DNA from: Halomonas korlensis
GTDB taxonomy: Bacteria > Pseudomonadota > Gammaproteobacteria > Pseudomonadales > Halomonadaceae
Assembly (NCBI RefSeq): GCF_900116705.1
Contig: NZ_FPBP01000003.1
Location: forward strand, 363,769-427,768
Reading direction: 5' to 3'
Length of the DNA stretch: 64,000 bases
Shown: positions 11,765 to 20,023 of the stretch, piece by piece
Position numbering within the stretch: position 1 is the first letter of the stretch
How the letters are laid out: each line of letters opens with the position of its first letter
Position numbers and translations under genes: made by a program
Notes under the pieces: model-generated
Database searches by the model: none
Told to the model about the DNA's origin: nothing
The model's input: only the letters and a program-made list of their open reading frames with translations

Positions 11765-12760
11765 ATGACATCCATCACCAAGAGCTTCTACGGCATCGCC
11801 GCCACCGCCCTGCTGGGCGCCGGCATGGCCGTCAGCACGCCCAGCCAGGCGCTGCCCATCAGCGAGTGCATCGCGCCGGCGGACCCCGGCGGCGGCTGGG
11901 ATTTCACCTGCCGCTCGGTGGGCAAGCTGCTGCTCGACCTCGAACTGGTGGACAGCCCGGTACAGGTCACCAACATGCCGGGCGGGGTGGGCGCCGTGGC
12001 CTTCGCCAACGTCGAAAGCAATCGTGCTGACGACAGCGACCTGATCGTCGCCACCAGCACCGTGGGGGTGACCCAGATCGCCCAGGGCAAATACCCCGGC
12101 GGGGCCGATACCATGCGCTGGCTGGCCATGCTGGGCACCGACGTGGGCGTCATCCTGGTGGATGACGATAGCGAGTACAAGAGCCTTGAGCAGCTGCTCG
12201 ACACCATGGTCAATGACCCAGGCGCTCTTTCCGTTGCCGGCTCCAGCGGTGCCGGCGGCTGGGACCACATCCGCGCGCTGATGCTGGCCAAGGAGGCGGG
12301 GATGCCGGCCGACCAGATCGGCAGCTTGCGCTGGGTGCAGTTCGATGGCGGCGGTCCGGCCGTGACCCAGATGATGGGCGGTCACGTGGACGTGGTATCG
12401 ACGGATCTGGGCGAGATTGCCGGCTTCATCGAGTCGGGCGATGTGCGTGTTCTGGGCGTACTCTCCGAGGAGTCGCTGCCCGAGCCCTTCGACGAGCTGC
12501 CCACCGCCGCCTCCCAGGGCTATGACGTGGCCGGCTACAACTGGCGCGGTTTCTATACCGGCGGTGCGGTATCCGATGAGGACTATGCCGCCATGGTGGA
12601 GGACCTCCAGACGCTCTATGACAGCGCCGAGTGGAAGGAAGTCGCCCAGCAGAACGGCCTGGTGCCGCTGTGGCGCGGTGGCGACGAGTTCGACACCTTC
12701 GTCCGCGAGTCCATCGACGAGGTCGAGGCCATTTCCCGGGAGATCGGGGTCATCCAGTGA
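11765..12760 (+). CDS. tctC: Tripartite tricarboxylate transporter substrate-binding protein (TctC family)
   Basis: This is the periplasmic receptor of a TTT-type secondary transporter. The 331-residue precursor has a signal peptide ending near SQALP, and the mature part begins with ISECIAPADPGGGWDFTCR, where PADPGGGWD is the substrate-loop signature of TctC/Bug proteins. Later comes the second loop (SVAGSSGAGGWDHI), also typical of carboxylate coordination. A strong AGGAGG precedes the ATG. The final codons overlap the GTG start of tctB by four bases. The gene follows the HMG-CoA lyase/CoA-transferase pair with a 90-base gap, so it probably shares their transcript; the ligand is inferred to be the acid those enzymes consume. 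Confidence 0.93.
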   Translation: MTSITKSFYGIAATALLGAGMAVSTPSQALPISECIAPADPGGGWDFTCRSVGKLLLDLELVDSPVQVTNMPGGVGAVAFANVESNRADDSDLIVATSTVGVTQIAQGKYPGGADTMRWLAMLGTDVGVILVDDDSEYKSLEQLLDTMVNDPGALSVAGSSGAGGWDHIRALMLAKEAGMPADQIGSLRWVQFDGGGPAVTQMMGGHVDVVSTDLGEIAGFIESGDVRVLGVLSEESLPEPFDELPTAASQGYDVAGYNWRGFYTGGAVSDEDYAAMVEDLQTLYDSAEWKEVAQQNGLVPLWRGGDEFDTFVRESIDEVEAISREIGVIQ

Positions 12761-13233
12761 GCGATCTCCTGCAGGACGACGCCGGGCGGGTGCCCGGCGT
12801 TATCGGCGATCGCATCGCCGGGGCCCTGCTGCTGGTGCTGGCGGTGGGGGCCTGGTGGCTGTCGCACGACCTGGAGTCGGGCTTCATGCAGCCCATCGGG
12901 CCGGGCGAATACCCGCGCCTGATCAGCCTGCCTTTGGCGGTGCTGTCGCTGCTGCTTATCTTGAAACCGGGACTCAACCAGCGCTGGCCCGGACGCGCCG
13001 CCCTGGTGCGTCAGGCGCTGACCTTGCTAGTGCTGGCCAGCTACGCCGGCCTGGTCAAGCCGCTCGGCTTCCTGCCCGCCTCCCTGGTAACGGTGGTGCT
13101 GCTGGTCCATCTGTTCGGGGCGGCCTGGAAGTCCGCCCTGGTCAGCGGCGGTGTGCTCACCCTGTCGCTCTATGCGCTGTTCGAGTTCGCGCTCGGCATG
13201 CCGCTGCCCAACATGCCTGGTCTGGACTGGTAA
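12757..13233 (+). CDS. tctB: Tripartite tricarboxylate transporter small membrane subunit (TctB family)
   Basis: The 158-residue protein has four predicted membrane segments (around GALLLVLAVGAWWL, LISLPLAVLSLLLIL, ALTLLVLASYAGLV and a long pair near VVLLVHLFGAAW to LSLYALFEFAL). The motif GFMQPIGPGEYPRLISL is the usual TctB block G-P-x-x-x-P near the first loop. I use the GTG start because it overlaps the tctC stop (GTGA), the expected coupling, and no good ATG lies nearby. TctB acts with TctA in the membrane. Confidence 0.85.
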   Translation: MSDLLQDDAGRVPGVIGDRIAGALLLVLAVGAWWLSHDLESGFMQPIGPGEYPRLISLPLAVLSLLLILKPGLNQRWPGRAALVRQALTLLVLASYAGLVKPLGFLPASLVTVVLLVHLFGAAWKSALVSGGVLTLSLYALFEFALGMPLPNMPGLDW

Positions 13234-13242
13234 CCTCACGAC

Positions 13243-14739
13243 ATGGATATTCTTGCCTTTCTCGCCCAGGGCTTTGCCGTGGCCCTGGAGCCTCAGAACC
13301 TTTTCCTGGCCATCATCGGCTGCGTCATCGGCACCCTGATTGGGGCGCTGCCCGGCCTGGGGCCGGTCAACGGCGTGGCGTTGATGATCCCGCTCTCCTT
13401 CAACTTCAGCCTGTCGGCCACGGGGGCGCTGATCCTGCTGGTCAGCGTCTATTACGGCTGCATGTATGGCGGGCGCATCAGCTCCATCGTGCTCAACATC
13501 CCCGGCGACGAGCCGGCCATGATGACCACCCTCGACGGCTATCCGATGGCGCTGCAAGGGCGTGGCGGTGAGGCGCTGGGGCTTTCCGCGGTAGCCTCCT
13601 TCGTCGGCGCCGGGGTGGCGACCTTGGGGCTGGCGCTCTTTGCCCCGCTGCTGGTTCAGTTCGCCATCCGCTTCGGCCCGGCGGAGTACTTCGCGCTCTT
13701 CGTGCTGGCCTTCGCCACCATCGGCGGGGTGACCGGTGGCAGCCTGGTCAAGAGCTTCACCGCCGCCTTTCTGGGGCTGCTGCTGGGCAGCGTCGGCATC
13801 GATGCGGTCAGCGGGGTGCCGCGCTACACCTTCGGGCTCTACGAGCTCTACGACGGCATCGACTTCATCGTCGCCCTGGTAGGGCTGTTCGCCATCTCCG
13901 AGTGCCTGATCTACCTGGAGGACATTCGCGGCACCAACCGCCCGACCCTGACGATCGGCTCGGCGATGCCCGGCGTGCGCTCCGCTGGACGCTGTGCGCC
14001 GACCATCGCCCGCGGCTCGCTGATCGGCTTCGTAGCCGGGGTGTTGCCTGGGGCCGGGGCGGCACTGGGCAGCTTTCTTGCTTATATGCTCGAAAAGCGT
14101 TGGGTCGGCAAGAGTGGCCGCTTCGGCCAGGGCGACCCGCGCGGGGTGGCGGCCCCCGAGGCGGGTAACAATGCCGCTGCCGGTGGCGCGCTGATACCCA
14201 TGCTGTCGCTGGGCATCCCGGGCAGCGGCACCACGGCGATCCTGCTGGCGCTGCTGCTGTCGATGAACATTACCCCGGGGCCGCTGCTCTTCGAGCAGCA
14301 GCCGGAGATGGTCTGGGGCCTGGTGGCGGCGCTGGTGATCGGCAACTTCGTGCTGCTGGTGCTCAACGTACCGCTGGTGAGCCTGTTCGCCAAGGTGCTG
14401 CAGGCACCCGGCTGGTTCTTGATGCCGATGGTGATGATGGTGGCCTTCGTCGGGGTCTATTCGCTCAACAACAGCGCCTTCGACCTCTATATGATGCTGG
14501 GCTTCGGGGTGCTCGGCTATGCGCTGCGCAAGCTGGAGATTCCCACGGTGCCCGTGGTGCTGGGCCTGCTGCTGGGCGGGCAGATGGAGTTCAACCTGCG
14601 CCGTGCCATGTCGATCTCCGGCGGCGAGTGGAGCATCCTGTGGAACAGCGGCATCTCGGTGGGGATCTATCTCTTCGCCGTCACTCTGATCGTTGCCGGT
14701 CTGGTCTACTCCTGGCTGGTCAGGGCGCGCCTGCCGTAG
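13243..14739 (+). CDS. tctA: Tripartite tricarboxylate transporter large permease (TctA family)
   Basis: TctA is the 10-12-helix permease that uses an ion gradient to import the acid delivered by TctC. The 498-residue length is standard. Signatures include the N-terminal GTLIGALPGLGPVNGVALMIPLSF, the YYGCMYGGRISSIVLNIPGD block, and the second, symmetric GVLPGAGAALGSFLAY with PEAGNNAAAGGALIPMLSLG; the paired PGxG repeats are diagnostic. It lies nine bases after tctB. dgt follows after 61 bases. Confidence 0.96.
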   Translation: MDILAFLAQGFAVALEPQNLFLAIIGCVIGTLIGALPGLGPVNGVALMIPLSFNFSLSATGALILLVSVYYGCMYGGRISSIVLNIPGDEPAMMTTLDGYPMALQGRGGEALGLSAVASFVGAGVATLGLALFAPLLVQFAIRFGPAEYFALFVLAFATIGGVTGGSLVKSFTAAFLGLLLGSVGIDAVSGVPRYTFGLYELYDGIDFIVALVGLFAISECLIYLEDIRGTNRPTLTIGSAMPGVRSAGRCAPTIARGSLIGFVAGVLPGAGAALGSFLAYMLEKRWVGKSGRFGQGDPRGVAAPEAGNNAAAGGALIPMLSLGIPGSGTTAILLALLLSMNITPGPLLFEQQPEMVWGLVAALVIGNFVLLVLNVPLVSLFAKVLQAPGWFLMPMVMMVAFVGVYSLNNSAFDLYMMLGFGVLGYALRKLEIPTVPVVLGLLLGGQMEFNLRRAMSISGGEWSILWNSGISVGIYLFAVTLIVAGLVYSWLVRARLP

Positions 14740-14800
14740 GCTCTCGGGCTGGGCGCCGGCGCCGGAGGCTGCCAGAATGGCGGTCTCAAGGAGATTGCCC

Positions 14801-16147
14801 ATGACGCAGATGAGCTGGGAGCGGCTGCTCGACCCGGGCCGACTTCACGACACGCGTGACACGCCGCCCGCCAGCGGCCGCGACGAGATCGGCCGCAGCC
14901 CCTTCCACAAGGACCACGACCGCATCGTCTTCGCCGGTTCCTTCCGGCGCCTGGGGCGCAAGACCCAGGTGCACCCGCTGACCGACAACGATCACGTCCA
15001 CACTCGCCTGACCCATTCGCTGGAGGTCGGTTGCGTGGGCCGCTCGCTGGGCATGATCGTCGGCGAGCGTCTGCATGCACGACTGCCCGCCTGGATCACC
15101 CCGGCAGATCTTGGCGTTATCGTTCAGGCCGCTTGCTTGGGGCACGACATCGGCAACCCACCCTTCGGCCACGCCGGCGAGTACGCCATCCGCGACTGGT
15201 TCTCGCGCGCTGGTGCCAACGGTAGCGGGCTGCTGGACGGCCTGTCTGCGCTGGAGCGCGAGGACCTGCTGACCTATGAGGGCAACTCCCAGGGCTTTCG
15301 TATCGTCACCCAGATCGAGTACAACCAGTTTCGCGGCGGCATGCGCTTAACTACGGCAACGCTGGGTACCCTGCTCAAGTACCCCTGGACCGTGGAACAC
15401 GGCGGGACGGCCGGCAAGTTCGGCTGCTACCAGAGCGAGCGTGCTTTATTGTGTGAGGTCGCCGAGCGGCTGGGACTGCTGCCCAGGGGCGAGGGGCGCT
15501 GGTGCCGTCATCCACTGGCCTGGCTGGTCGAGGCGGCGGACGATATCTGTTATGCCCTGCTCGATCTCGAAGACGGTCTGGAGATGGGCATCCTGCGCTT
15601 CGATGAAGTGGCCGAGGTGCTGACCCAGATCGCCGGTGGGGTGCCGGCCGATTATGATGAGATGCAGCGCAGCGGCGTCTCGCAGCGACGGCGTATCGCC
15701 GCCCTGCGCGGCGCCGCCATGGAGCGGGCGGTGAACGACGTCGGAGCGGTCTTCGTGCAGCACGAGAGCGAGTTGCGCAGCGGCTCGCTCAGCCAGGACC
15801 TGCTCGATCTCTGCCATCCGGACCTGGGCTGGGGGGTAACCGCTGCCAAGCAGCTGGCCCGCGAGCGCATCTTCCAGAACGAGCGCAAGGCCAAGCTGGA
15901 GATTGGTGCCTACACCACACTGGGCATCCTGCTCGAGGCATTCATCGGGGCGGCCCACGAGCTTCATTACACGGGACGCTCCACCTTCAAGCATCAGCGC
16001 GTGCTGGCGCTGATCGGCGAGAACACCCCGCGCCCTTCCTGGAGCCTCTACGACAGCTACCGACGCATGCTCGACTTCATCGGTGGCATGACGGATCACT
16101 ACGCGGTCGACCTCGCCCAGGAAATGGGCGGTCGGTTGCGGGGATAG
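14801..16147 (+). CDS. dgt: Deoxyguanosinetriphosphate triphosphohydrolase-like protein
   Basis: An HD-superfamily enzyme that hydrolyses dGTP (or dNTPs) to the nucleoside and tripolyphosphate. I start it at the ATG behind AAGGAG, giving 448 residues and MTQMSWERLLDPG. The N-terminal block RSPFHKDHDRIVFAGSFRRL and the metal-binding HD signature (HTRLTHSLEV, then LGHDIGNPPFGHAGE) are intact; the lower Asp lies in the VEAADDICYALLDLEDG helix. The length matches the shorter, type-2-like dGTPases rather than E. coli Dgt (about 505). Four bases separate it from the RNase I homologue, suggesting one transcript. Confidence 0.93.
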   Translation: MTQMSWERLLDPGRLHDTRDTPPASGRDEIGRSPFHKDHDRIVFAGSFRRLGRKTQVHPLTDNDHVHTRLTHSLEVGCVGRSLGMIVGERLHARLPAWITPADLGVIVQAACLGHDIGNPPFGHAGEYAIRDWFSRAGANGSGLLDGLSALEREDLLTYEGNSQGFRIVTQIEYNQFRGGMRLTTATLGTLLKYPWTVEHGGTAGKFGCYQSERALLCEVAERLGLLPRGEGRWCRHPLAWLVEAADDICYALLDLEDGLEMGILRFDEVAEVLTQIAGGVPADYDEMQRSGVSQRRRIAALRGAAMERAVNDVGAVFVQHESELRSGSLSQDLLDLCHPDLGWGVTAAKQLARERIFQNERKAKLEIGAYTTLGILLEAFIGAAHELHYTGRSTFKHQRVLALIGENTPRPSWSLYDSYRRMLDFIGGMTDHYAVDLAQEMGGRLRG

Positions 16148-16150
16148 CGG

Positions 16151-16945
16151 ATGAGCATGGCCTTTTCTCGTCGCCGCCTGCGCAACGCCTGGCGGCTCGG
16201 CCTGCTGGCGCTGGTATGGAGCGGACTCGTTCTCGCCGAGACGCCACTGTCGCGGCTCGACGCCGAGGGTTTCGACCACTACACCCTGGCGCTGACCTGG
16301 CACGCGGGCTTCTGCGCAAGTCGCGCATCCCCGCCGCGCGAGTGTCGTGACCCTTCCCTTCGCGAAGGCGCCGGTCGGGGTTTCGTGCTGCACGGCCTCT
16401 GGCCTTCGCTGCCCGAACGCCTGGCCGACCGCGGCGTCGAGCGGCGCGAGTGGTGGCGGGAAGGCTGCTTTCTCGAACGGCCTCGCGCCGAGGGCAGCTT
16501 CTGTCGCGCCCATCCGCCCTTTGCGCTTTCCGAGAGTCTCGAGGCCGAGCTGGACGAGGCGATGCCAGGGCGAGCCAGTTGTCTGGAACGCTACCAATAC
16601 GCCAAGCATGCCGCCTGTTTCGCGATGCCCGAGGAGGACTATTTCGCCGCGTCGGTGGCGCTGGTCGAGGCGGTCAACGCCAGCGCCTTCGGGGGCTTCG
16701 TGGCCCTCAACCAGGGCGGCGAGGTGGCGCGCAACGATTTGATCAAGGCCTTCGAGGCAGCTTTCGGCGACGCGACCGGTCGCGCCCTGCGGCTCGAATG
16801 CGACGGTCGCGGCAACCGGCTGCTGACCGAGGTGCGCATCGGTATCGACGCCGAGCGCCTGGACGCCTTTCCCGAGGCCGACAGCCTGGTACCGCTGGGG
16901 CGCGGGGACTGTGCGACGCGCGTCAGGATCGCCACCTTCGACTGA
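16151..16945 (+). CDS. rna: RNase I homologue (T2 family) with altered catalytic motif
   Basis: T2 ribonucleases cut RNA through a 2',3'-cyclic phosphate and act in the periplasm in bacteria. The 264-residue product has a twin-Arg-like basic start and a hydrophobic segment (LGLLALVWSGLVLAE) compatible with a signal peptide. It aligns with E. coli RNase I throughout: YTLALTWHAGFC, CAS-1 HGLWPS with its catalytic His, and CAS-2 ERYQYAKHAACF. In RNase I the CAS-2 reads ERYEYAKHGACF; here the catalytic Glu is Gln (codon CAA) and the Gly is Ala, while both His are kept. Activity may be lowered. It overlaps nothing but ends immediately against the convergent NERD gene. Confidence 0.88.
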   Translation: MSMAFSRRRLRNAWRLGLLALVWSGLVLAETPLSRLDAEGFDHYTLALTWHAGFCASRASPPRECRDPSLREGAGRGFVLHGLWPSLPERLADRGVERREWWREGCFLERPRAEGSFCRAHPPFALSESLEAELDEAMPGRASCLERYQYAKHAACFAMPEEDYFAASVALVEAVNASAFGGFVALNQGGEVARNDLIKAFEAAFGDATGRALRLECDGRGNRLLTEVRIGIDAERLDAFPEADSLVPLGRGDCATRVRIATFD

Positions 16946-17857
16946 TCAGACCGACGGCGCCTGCAGATGGGTGAGTTCGAGCAGGGCGGCGCGTTCGAGC
17001 AGGGCGGCAATAATCGCATCGTGTGTGGGCGCATCGATCACGCCGAGCCGGGTCTGGTCGAGCTGGCGGGCCAGCGTTTCGCCGCTCACCACCAGCAGGT
17101 CGCCGTCGGCCGCCTGGGCGTCGATATCCCAGCCGGGCAGGGCCAGCACGCCCATGACCGGCACCGCCTGTCCGGCTCGCTCATCGAGCCAATGGCTCAG
17201 CCAGCGGGTGGCCTGGCGGGTCTTCTGCAGGGGGCGACGCTCGCTCCAGCCGGGAAAGCGCAGCCGGTCGCGCTCCACGGCCACGCGATTGATCTCGCTG
17301 CCATCGGCGGCGCAGGCCGGGGTGCGAGCACGGGTCTCGACCACGAACACGCCGTGGGGCGTTACCGCGACATGGTCGATGGTGGTGGTGTCGGTGGGCA
17401 CGTCATGAAATACGTAATAGGGATGGGCCTCGGGACGGATCATGGCCTCGAGTTCCTGTCCCACGGCCAGTTCGCAGGCCAGCCCCAGCTTCAGGCGGCG
17501 AATGCGCTGGAAGTCGCGGATCACTAGAAAGCTGTACAGCAGCATCAGCAGGGTGCTCATCAGGCCGTAGAAACCCCATTCCAGCCAGTTCTGCTGATTG
17601 GCGAAGAGCATGCGTCCCATGCCGTAGACCAACGGCGCCAGCGTGATGATGGGCCCCAGGGCGCCGTCGAGGAAGAGCCCGGCGAAGGCCTGGTCGAGCC
17701 GGTCGCGCAGCGCCTGACCTGGCTCACGCAGCGGGTGGGCGTCGAAGGGCGAGCGCACCCGGGAGTCGTGGAGATTACGCAGCGCGACAACGATCACTCC
17801 TGTGGCGGCCAGCGGGAAGAGAAAGATCAGCGGTAACAGGTATTCCAGCCAGGCCAT
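16946..17857 (-). CDS. Membrane-anchored NERD-domain protein
   Basis: The start chosen (MAWLEYLLPL, 303 residues) has AAGGA upstream; an earlier in-frame ATG would add 39 hydrophilic residues with no ribosome binding site. The N-terminus is a membrane anchor (LLPLIFLFPLAATGVIVVAL), followed by two further hydrophobic helices near residues 62-82 and 90-112. A NERD (nuclease-related) domain follows from about residue 128: G-E-like start LACELAVGQELEAM, then TTIDHVAVTPHGVFVVETRAR. Asp, Glu and the hydrophobic strand of the fold are present, but the usual EVK is ETR (Lys to Arg). Role unknown; NERD proteins are thought to process DNA. Confidence 0.8.
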   Translation of the reverse strand: MAWLEYLLPLIFLFPLAATGVIVVALRNLHDSRVRSPFDAHPLREPGQALRDRLDQAFAGLFLDGALGPIITLAPLVYGMGRMLFANQQNWLEWGFYGLMSTLLMLLYSFLVIRDFQRIRRLKLGLACELAVGQELEAMIRPEAHPYYVFHDVPTDTTTIDHVAVTPHGVFVVETRARTPACAADGSEINRVAVERDRLRFPGWSERRPLQKTRQATRWLSHWLDERAGQAVPVMGVLALPGWDIDAQAADGDLLVVSGETLARQLDQTRLGVIDAPTHDAIIAALLERAALLELTHLQAPSV

Positions 17858-17964
17858 CGGTCGGTGTCCTTGCCCGTCGGGGTGGGAGCGGCACCCCATT
17901 CTAGACAAGCACAGCCCTTCAGGGCCATTCTCTGAGTCGTTTGTGGCCGAATGGACGCCTTTCG

Positions 17965-18840
17965 ATGCAGTCATCCTTGTCTGTCGCCAGTGAGCCGGAC
18001 CTCACGGCGCTGGTCGATTTTGTGGCGCAGTTTCCCCGTCTGGCGGTACTCACCGGCGCTGGGATCAGCACGGCCAGCGGCATCCCCGACTACCGCGACG
18101 CGTCCGGCGACTGGAAACGCTCGCCGCCGATGCAGCACCAGCAGTTCATGGCCAGCCAGGCATCGCGACAGCGCTACTGGGCTCGGGCGCTGGTGGGCTT
18201 TCGCGCGCTGCAGGATGCCCGCCCCAATGCCGCCCACCATTCACTGGCGAAGCTCGAGGCCAGCGGCCGTGTCATGGGCGTGATCACCCAGAACGTTGAT
18301 GGTCTGCACCAGCGGGCCGGCTCGCGCAATGTGATCGACCTTCATGGCCGCGCTGACGTGGTGCGTTGCATGAGCTGCCGCGCCAAGCGCATGCGCCATG
18401 ACCTGCATGCCGAGCTGATGGACCGCAACCCTCATTGGTCGACCCGCGGCGCGCTGGCCGGCCCGGACGGCGATGCCGACCTGGAAACCGATTTTTCCGG
18501 CTTTGAGGTACCGAGCTGCTCGCGTTGCGGTGACGGCATCTACAAGCCCGACGTGGTGTTCTTCGGCGACAGCGTGCCGCGAAGCTCGGTGGAGCGCGCC
18601 TTCGCCTTGCTGGAGGCAAGCGATGCATTGCTGGTGGTGGGCTCGTCGCTGATGGTCTTTTCGGGCTTTCGCTTCGCCCGGGCCGCCGCCAAGCAGGGCA
18701 AGCCGATCGCCTGCCTGAACCTCGGCCGCACCCGGGCCGACACGCTCTATACCGTGAAGGTCTCGGCGCCTGCCGAGGAGGGCCTGGCGCGAATGGTGGC
18801 GTCGCTCGAAAGGGTTTCAGGCAACTCAGGCAATGCTTGA
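17965..18840 (+). CDS. Sir2-family NAD-dependent protein deacylase
   Basis: Sirtuins remove acyl groups from lysines while consuming NAD. Seen are the NAD motif GAGISTASGIPDYRD, the catalytic QNVDGLHQRAGS block with His in NVIDLHGR, a zinc ribbon of two CxxC pairs (CMSCRAKRM and CSRCGDG) and KPDVVFFGDSVP and GSSLMVFSGFRF. The segment spacing and the PDVVFFGD motif fit the class II (SIRT4-like) group rather than CobB. The start is uncertain: I use the ATG giving MQSSLSVASEPD (291 residues); the Shine-Dalgarno is weak, and a TTG eight codons upstream is also possible. It converges with yciH, separated by two bases. Confidence 0.93.
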   Translation: MQSSLSVASEPDLTALVDFVAQFPRLAVLTGAGISTASGIPDYRDASGDWKRSPPMQHQQFMASQASRQRYWARALVGFRALQDARPNAAHHSLAKLEASGRVMGVITQNVDGLHQRAGSRNVIDLHGRADVVRCMSCRAKRMRHDLHAELMDRNPHWSTRGALAGPDGDADLETDFSGFEVPSCSRCGDGIYKPDVVFFGDSVPRSSVERAFALLEASDALLVVGSSLMVFSGFRFARAAAKQGKPIACLNLGRTRADTLYTVKVSAPAEEGLARMVASLERVSGNSGNA

Positions 18841-18842
18841 CC

Positions 18843-19217
18843 TCACCCGCCGGCGAGCTTGACCGTATAGCCGCGGTGTTCCAGCTCGGCCTTGAGCCGC
18901 TCGCGGTGATCGCCCTGAATCTCGATGATCCCGTCCTTGAGCGCGCCACCGGTACCGCAGCGCTTCTTGAGCACCTTGGCCAGCGCCTTGAGGTCCTCGG
19001 CGGGCAAGGGCACCCCGGTGACGGTGGTCACGCCCTTGCCCTTGCGCCCGCTGGTTTCGCGGCGGATGCGCACGACACCGTCGAGTTCGGCCAGGCGGGC
19101 CTGGTCGGCCTGCTCGGTACACTCGCACTCGGCCAGGGGCCGGCGGCAGTCCGGGCAGGTGTCGCCATGTTCGGTGGAGTAGACCAGGCCGCCGAGCTGG
19201 TCTTTCAGGGATGCCAT
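18843..19217 (-). CDS. yciH: SUI1/eIF1-family protein YciH
   Basis: The 124-residue product has a zinc-ribbon-like N-terminus (CPDCRRPLAECEC) and a SUI1 domain (VRIRRETSGRKGKGVTTVTGVPL ... LAKVLKKRCGTGGALKDGIIEIQGD), the fold of eukaryotic eIF1. Family members such as E. coli YciH act on the ribosome and affect start-codon fidelity; this is family knowledge, not seen here. The ATG is preceded by GAGG. It lies alone on the minus strand, convergent with the sirtuin gene. Confidence 0.93.
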   Translation of the reverse strand: MASLKDQLGGLVYSTEHGDTCPDCRRPLAECECTEQADQARLAELDGVVRIRRETSGRKGKGVTTVTGVPLPAEDLKALAKVLKKRCGTGGALKDGIIEIQGDHRERLKAELEHRGYTVKLAGG

Positions 19218-19402
19218 GTCAGCCTCCTCATGTTCGCCAGTGTCCGGGCGATGATAGCCCCCCAGCTGTCGGCCTGCATCCTTAGTCGTGGTCTACCGGA
19301 CCAGGCGAAGAGGCGCTGCCCGAGCCCATTAAGACGGTGACGTTCGCGGTCACCGCAGGCTCATGCCTATACTGACGACGCGTCCCGGCCAGGAGCAGGT
19401 CC

Positions 19403-19786
19403 ATGAATCTCGAACGCATCGCATTCGGATTTTTCATCATTCTTACCCTGAGCCTCAATTACGCGTTCGTCGCGGGTGGCCTCGAAACGCCTGCCCATCA
19501 CAATATCTGGATTCTTACGCTCACCATCATCGTTAACCTGGTCGCGATCGGCCTGAAACTGGGAGACCGCTCCCAGACCGGGGCGTTGTTGCTGGCGTCC
19601 GGCCTGGTTGCCGGCCTGCTGCTGATTACGGCGCGCGTCGTCTGGATCGTCGCGGAATCTGGCGGCGCGGGTGGGCCGGGGCCTAGAGAAATGGCTGATA
19701 TCGTCTCGATCGCAACGGGAGCGCTGGTCGCGAATATCGTCGCGGCGGTGATTCTGGTCGGTGATACGCTGCTCTCGCGGCGCTAG
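19403..19786 (+). CDS. Small four-helix membrane protein (DUF6394-like)
   Basis: A 127-residue protein with four hydrophobic segments: FGFFIILTLSLNYAFVAGG, ILTLTIIVNLVAIGLKLG, GALLLASGLVAGLLLITARVVWI and SIATGALVANIVAAVILVG. The central loop keeps LGDRSQTG and the third a conserved Glu/Gly-rich turn. I believe this is the DUF6394 family, though I cannot search. In related genomes I expect it next to an RCK potassium channel, and here such a channel lies 1.7 kb downstream with debris in between. AGGAGCAGG precedes the ATG. Function unknown; a role with the channel is inference. Confidence 0.7.
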   Translation: MNLERIAFGFFIILTLSLNYAFVAGGLETPAHHNIWILTLTIIVNLVAIGLKLGDRSQTGALLLASGLVAGLLLITARVVWIVAESGGAGGPGPREMADIVSIATGALVANIVAAVILVGDTLLSRR

Positions 19787-19793
19787 CAAGGTA

Positions 19794-19826
19794 CGCGCGG
19801 TAATACTCGATTCCGACCCTGAACCG
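19794..19826 (+). pseudogene. Fragment of an RCK (TrkA-N) potassium-channel gene
   Basis: Eleven codons read [11 protein letters not shown], against RAVILDFDPER at residues 154-164 of the intact channel gene 2.1 kb downstream (21899-21931). There is a 16-base exact match (GCGGTAATACTCGATT), and of the flanking differences most are synonymous third-position changes (cgc/cgt, gac/gat, cct/ccg, gaa/gag). That pattern fits a decayed coding copy rather than chance. It begins eight bases after the DUF6394-like stop and is cut abruptly into the next fragment. Confidence 0.6.
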
Positions 19827-19828
19827 GC

Positions 19829-19933
19829 TATATTCTGCGCGCCATCATTCTGGTGGCCGAGGAGATGGGCATTCGCATGGCGATCCATCCTGACGATCCG
19901 CCTCGCCCGCTGCTGCGAAGGTGTAGTTCGTAA
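19829..19933 (+). pseudogene. uxuA: Fragment of a mannonate dehydratase (uxuA) gene
   Basis: In one frame the DNA reads [19 protein letters not shown] followed by PDDPPRPLL, which is the metal-binding core of mannonate dehydratase (UxuA), where E. coli has FLKAIIPVAEEVGVRMAVH and then PDDPPRPIL. The homology spans about 28 residues, then turns into RRCSS and a stop. There is no start codon with a ribosome binding site and the remaining enzyme (about 390 residues) is missing, so this is a remnant. No other hexuronate genes are near. Confidence 0.75.
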
Positions 19934-20023
19934 ACGCATGCCGATTATAAAGCCTGGCATTTTACTCGAGACGAAGTAAAATTAAAGTGCAAAAAAGACA
20001 ACAATAGGAGCGGAGGTATCGGC

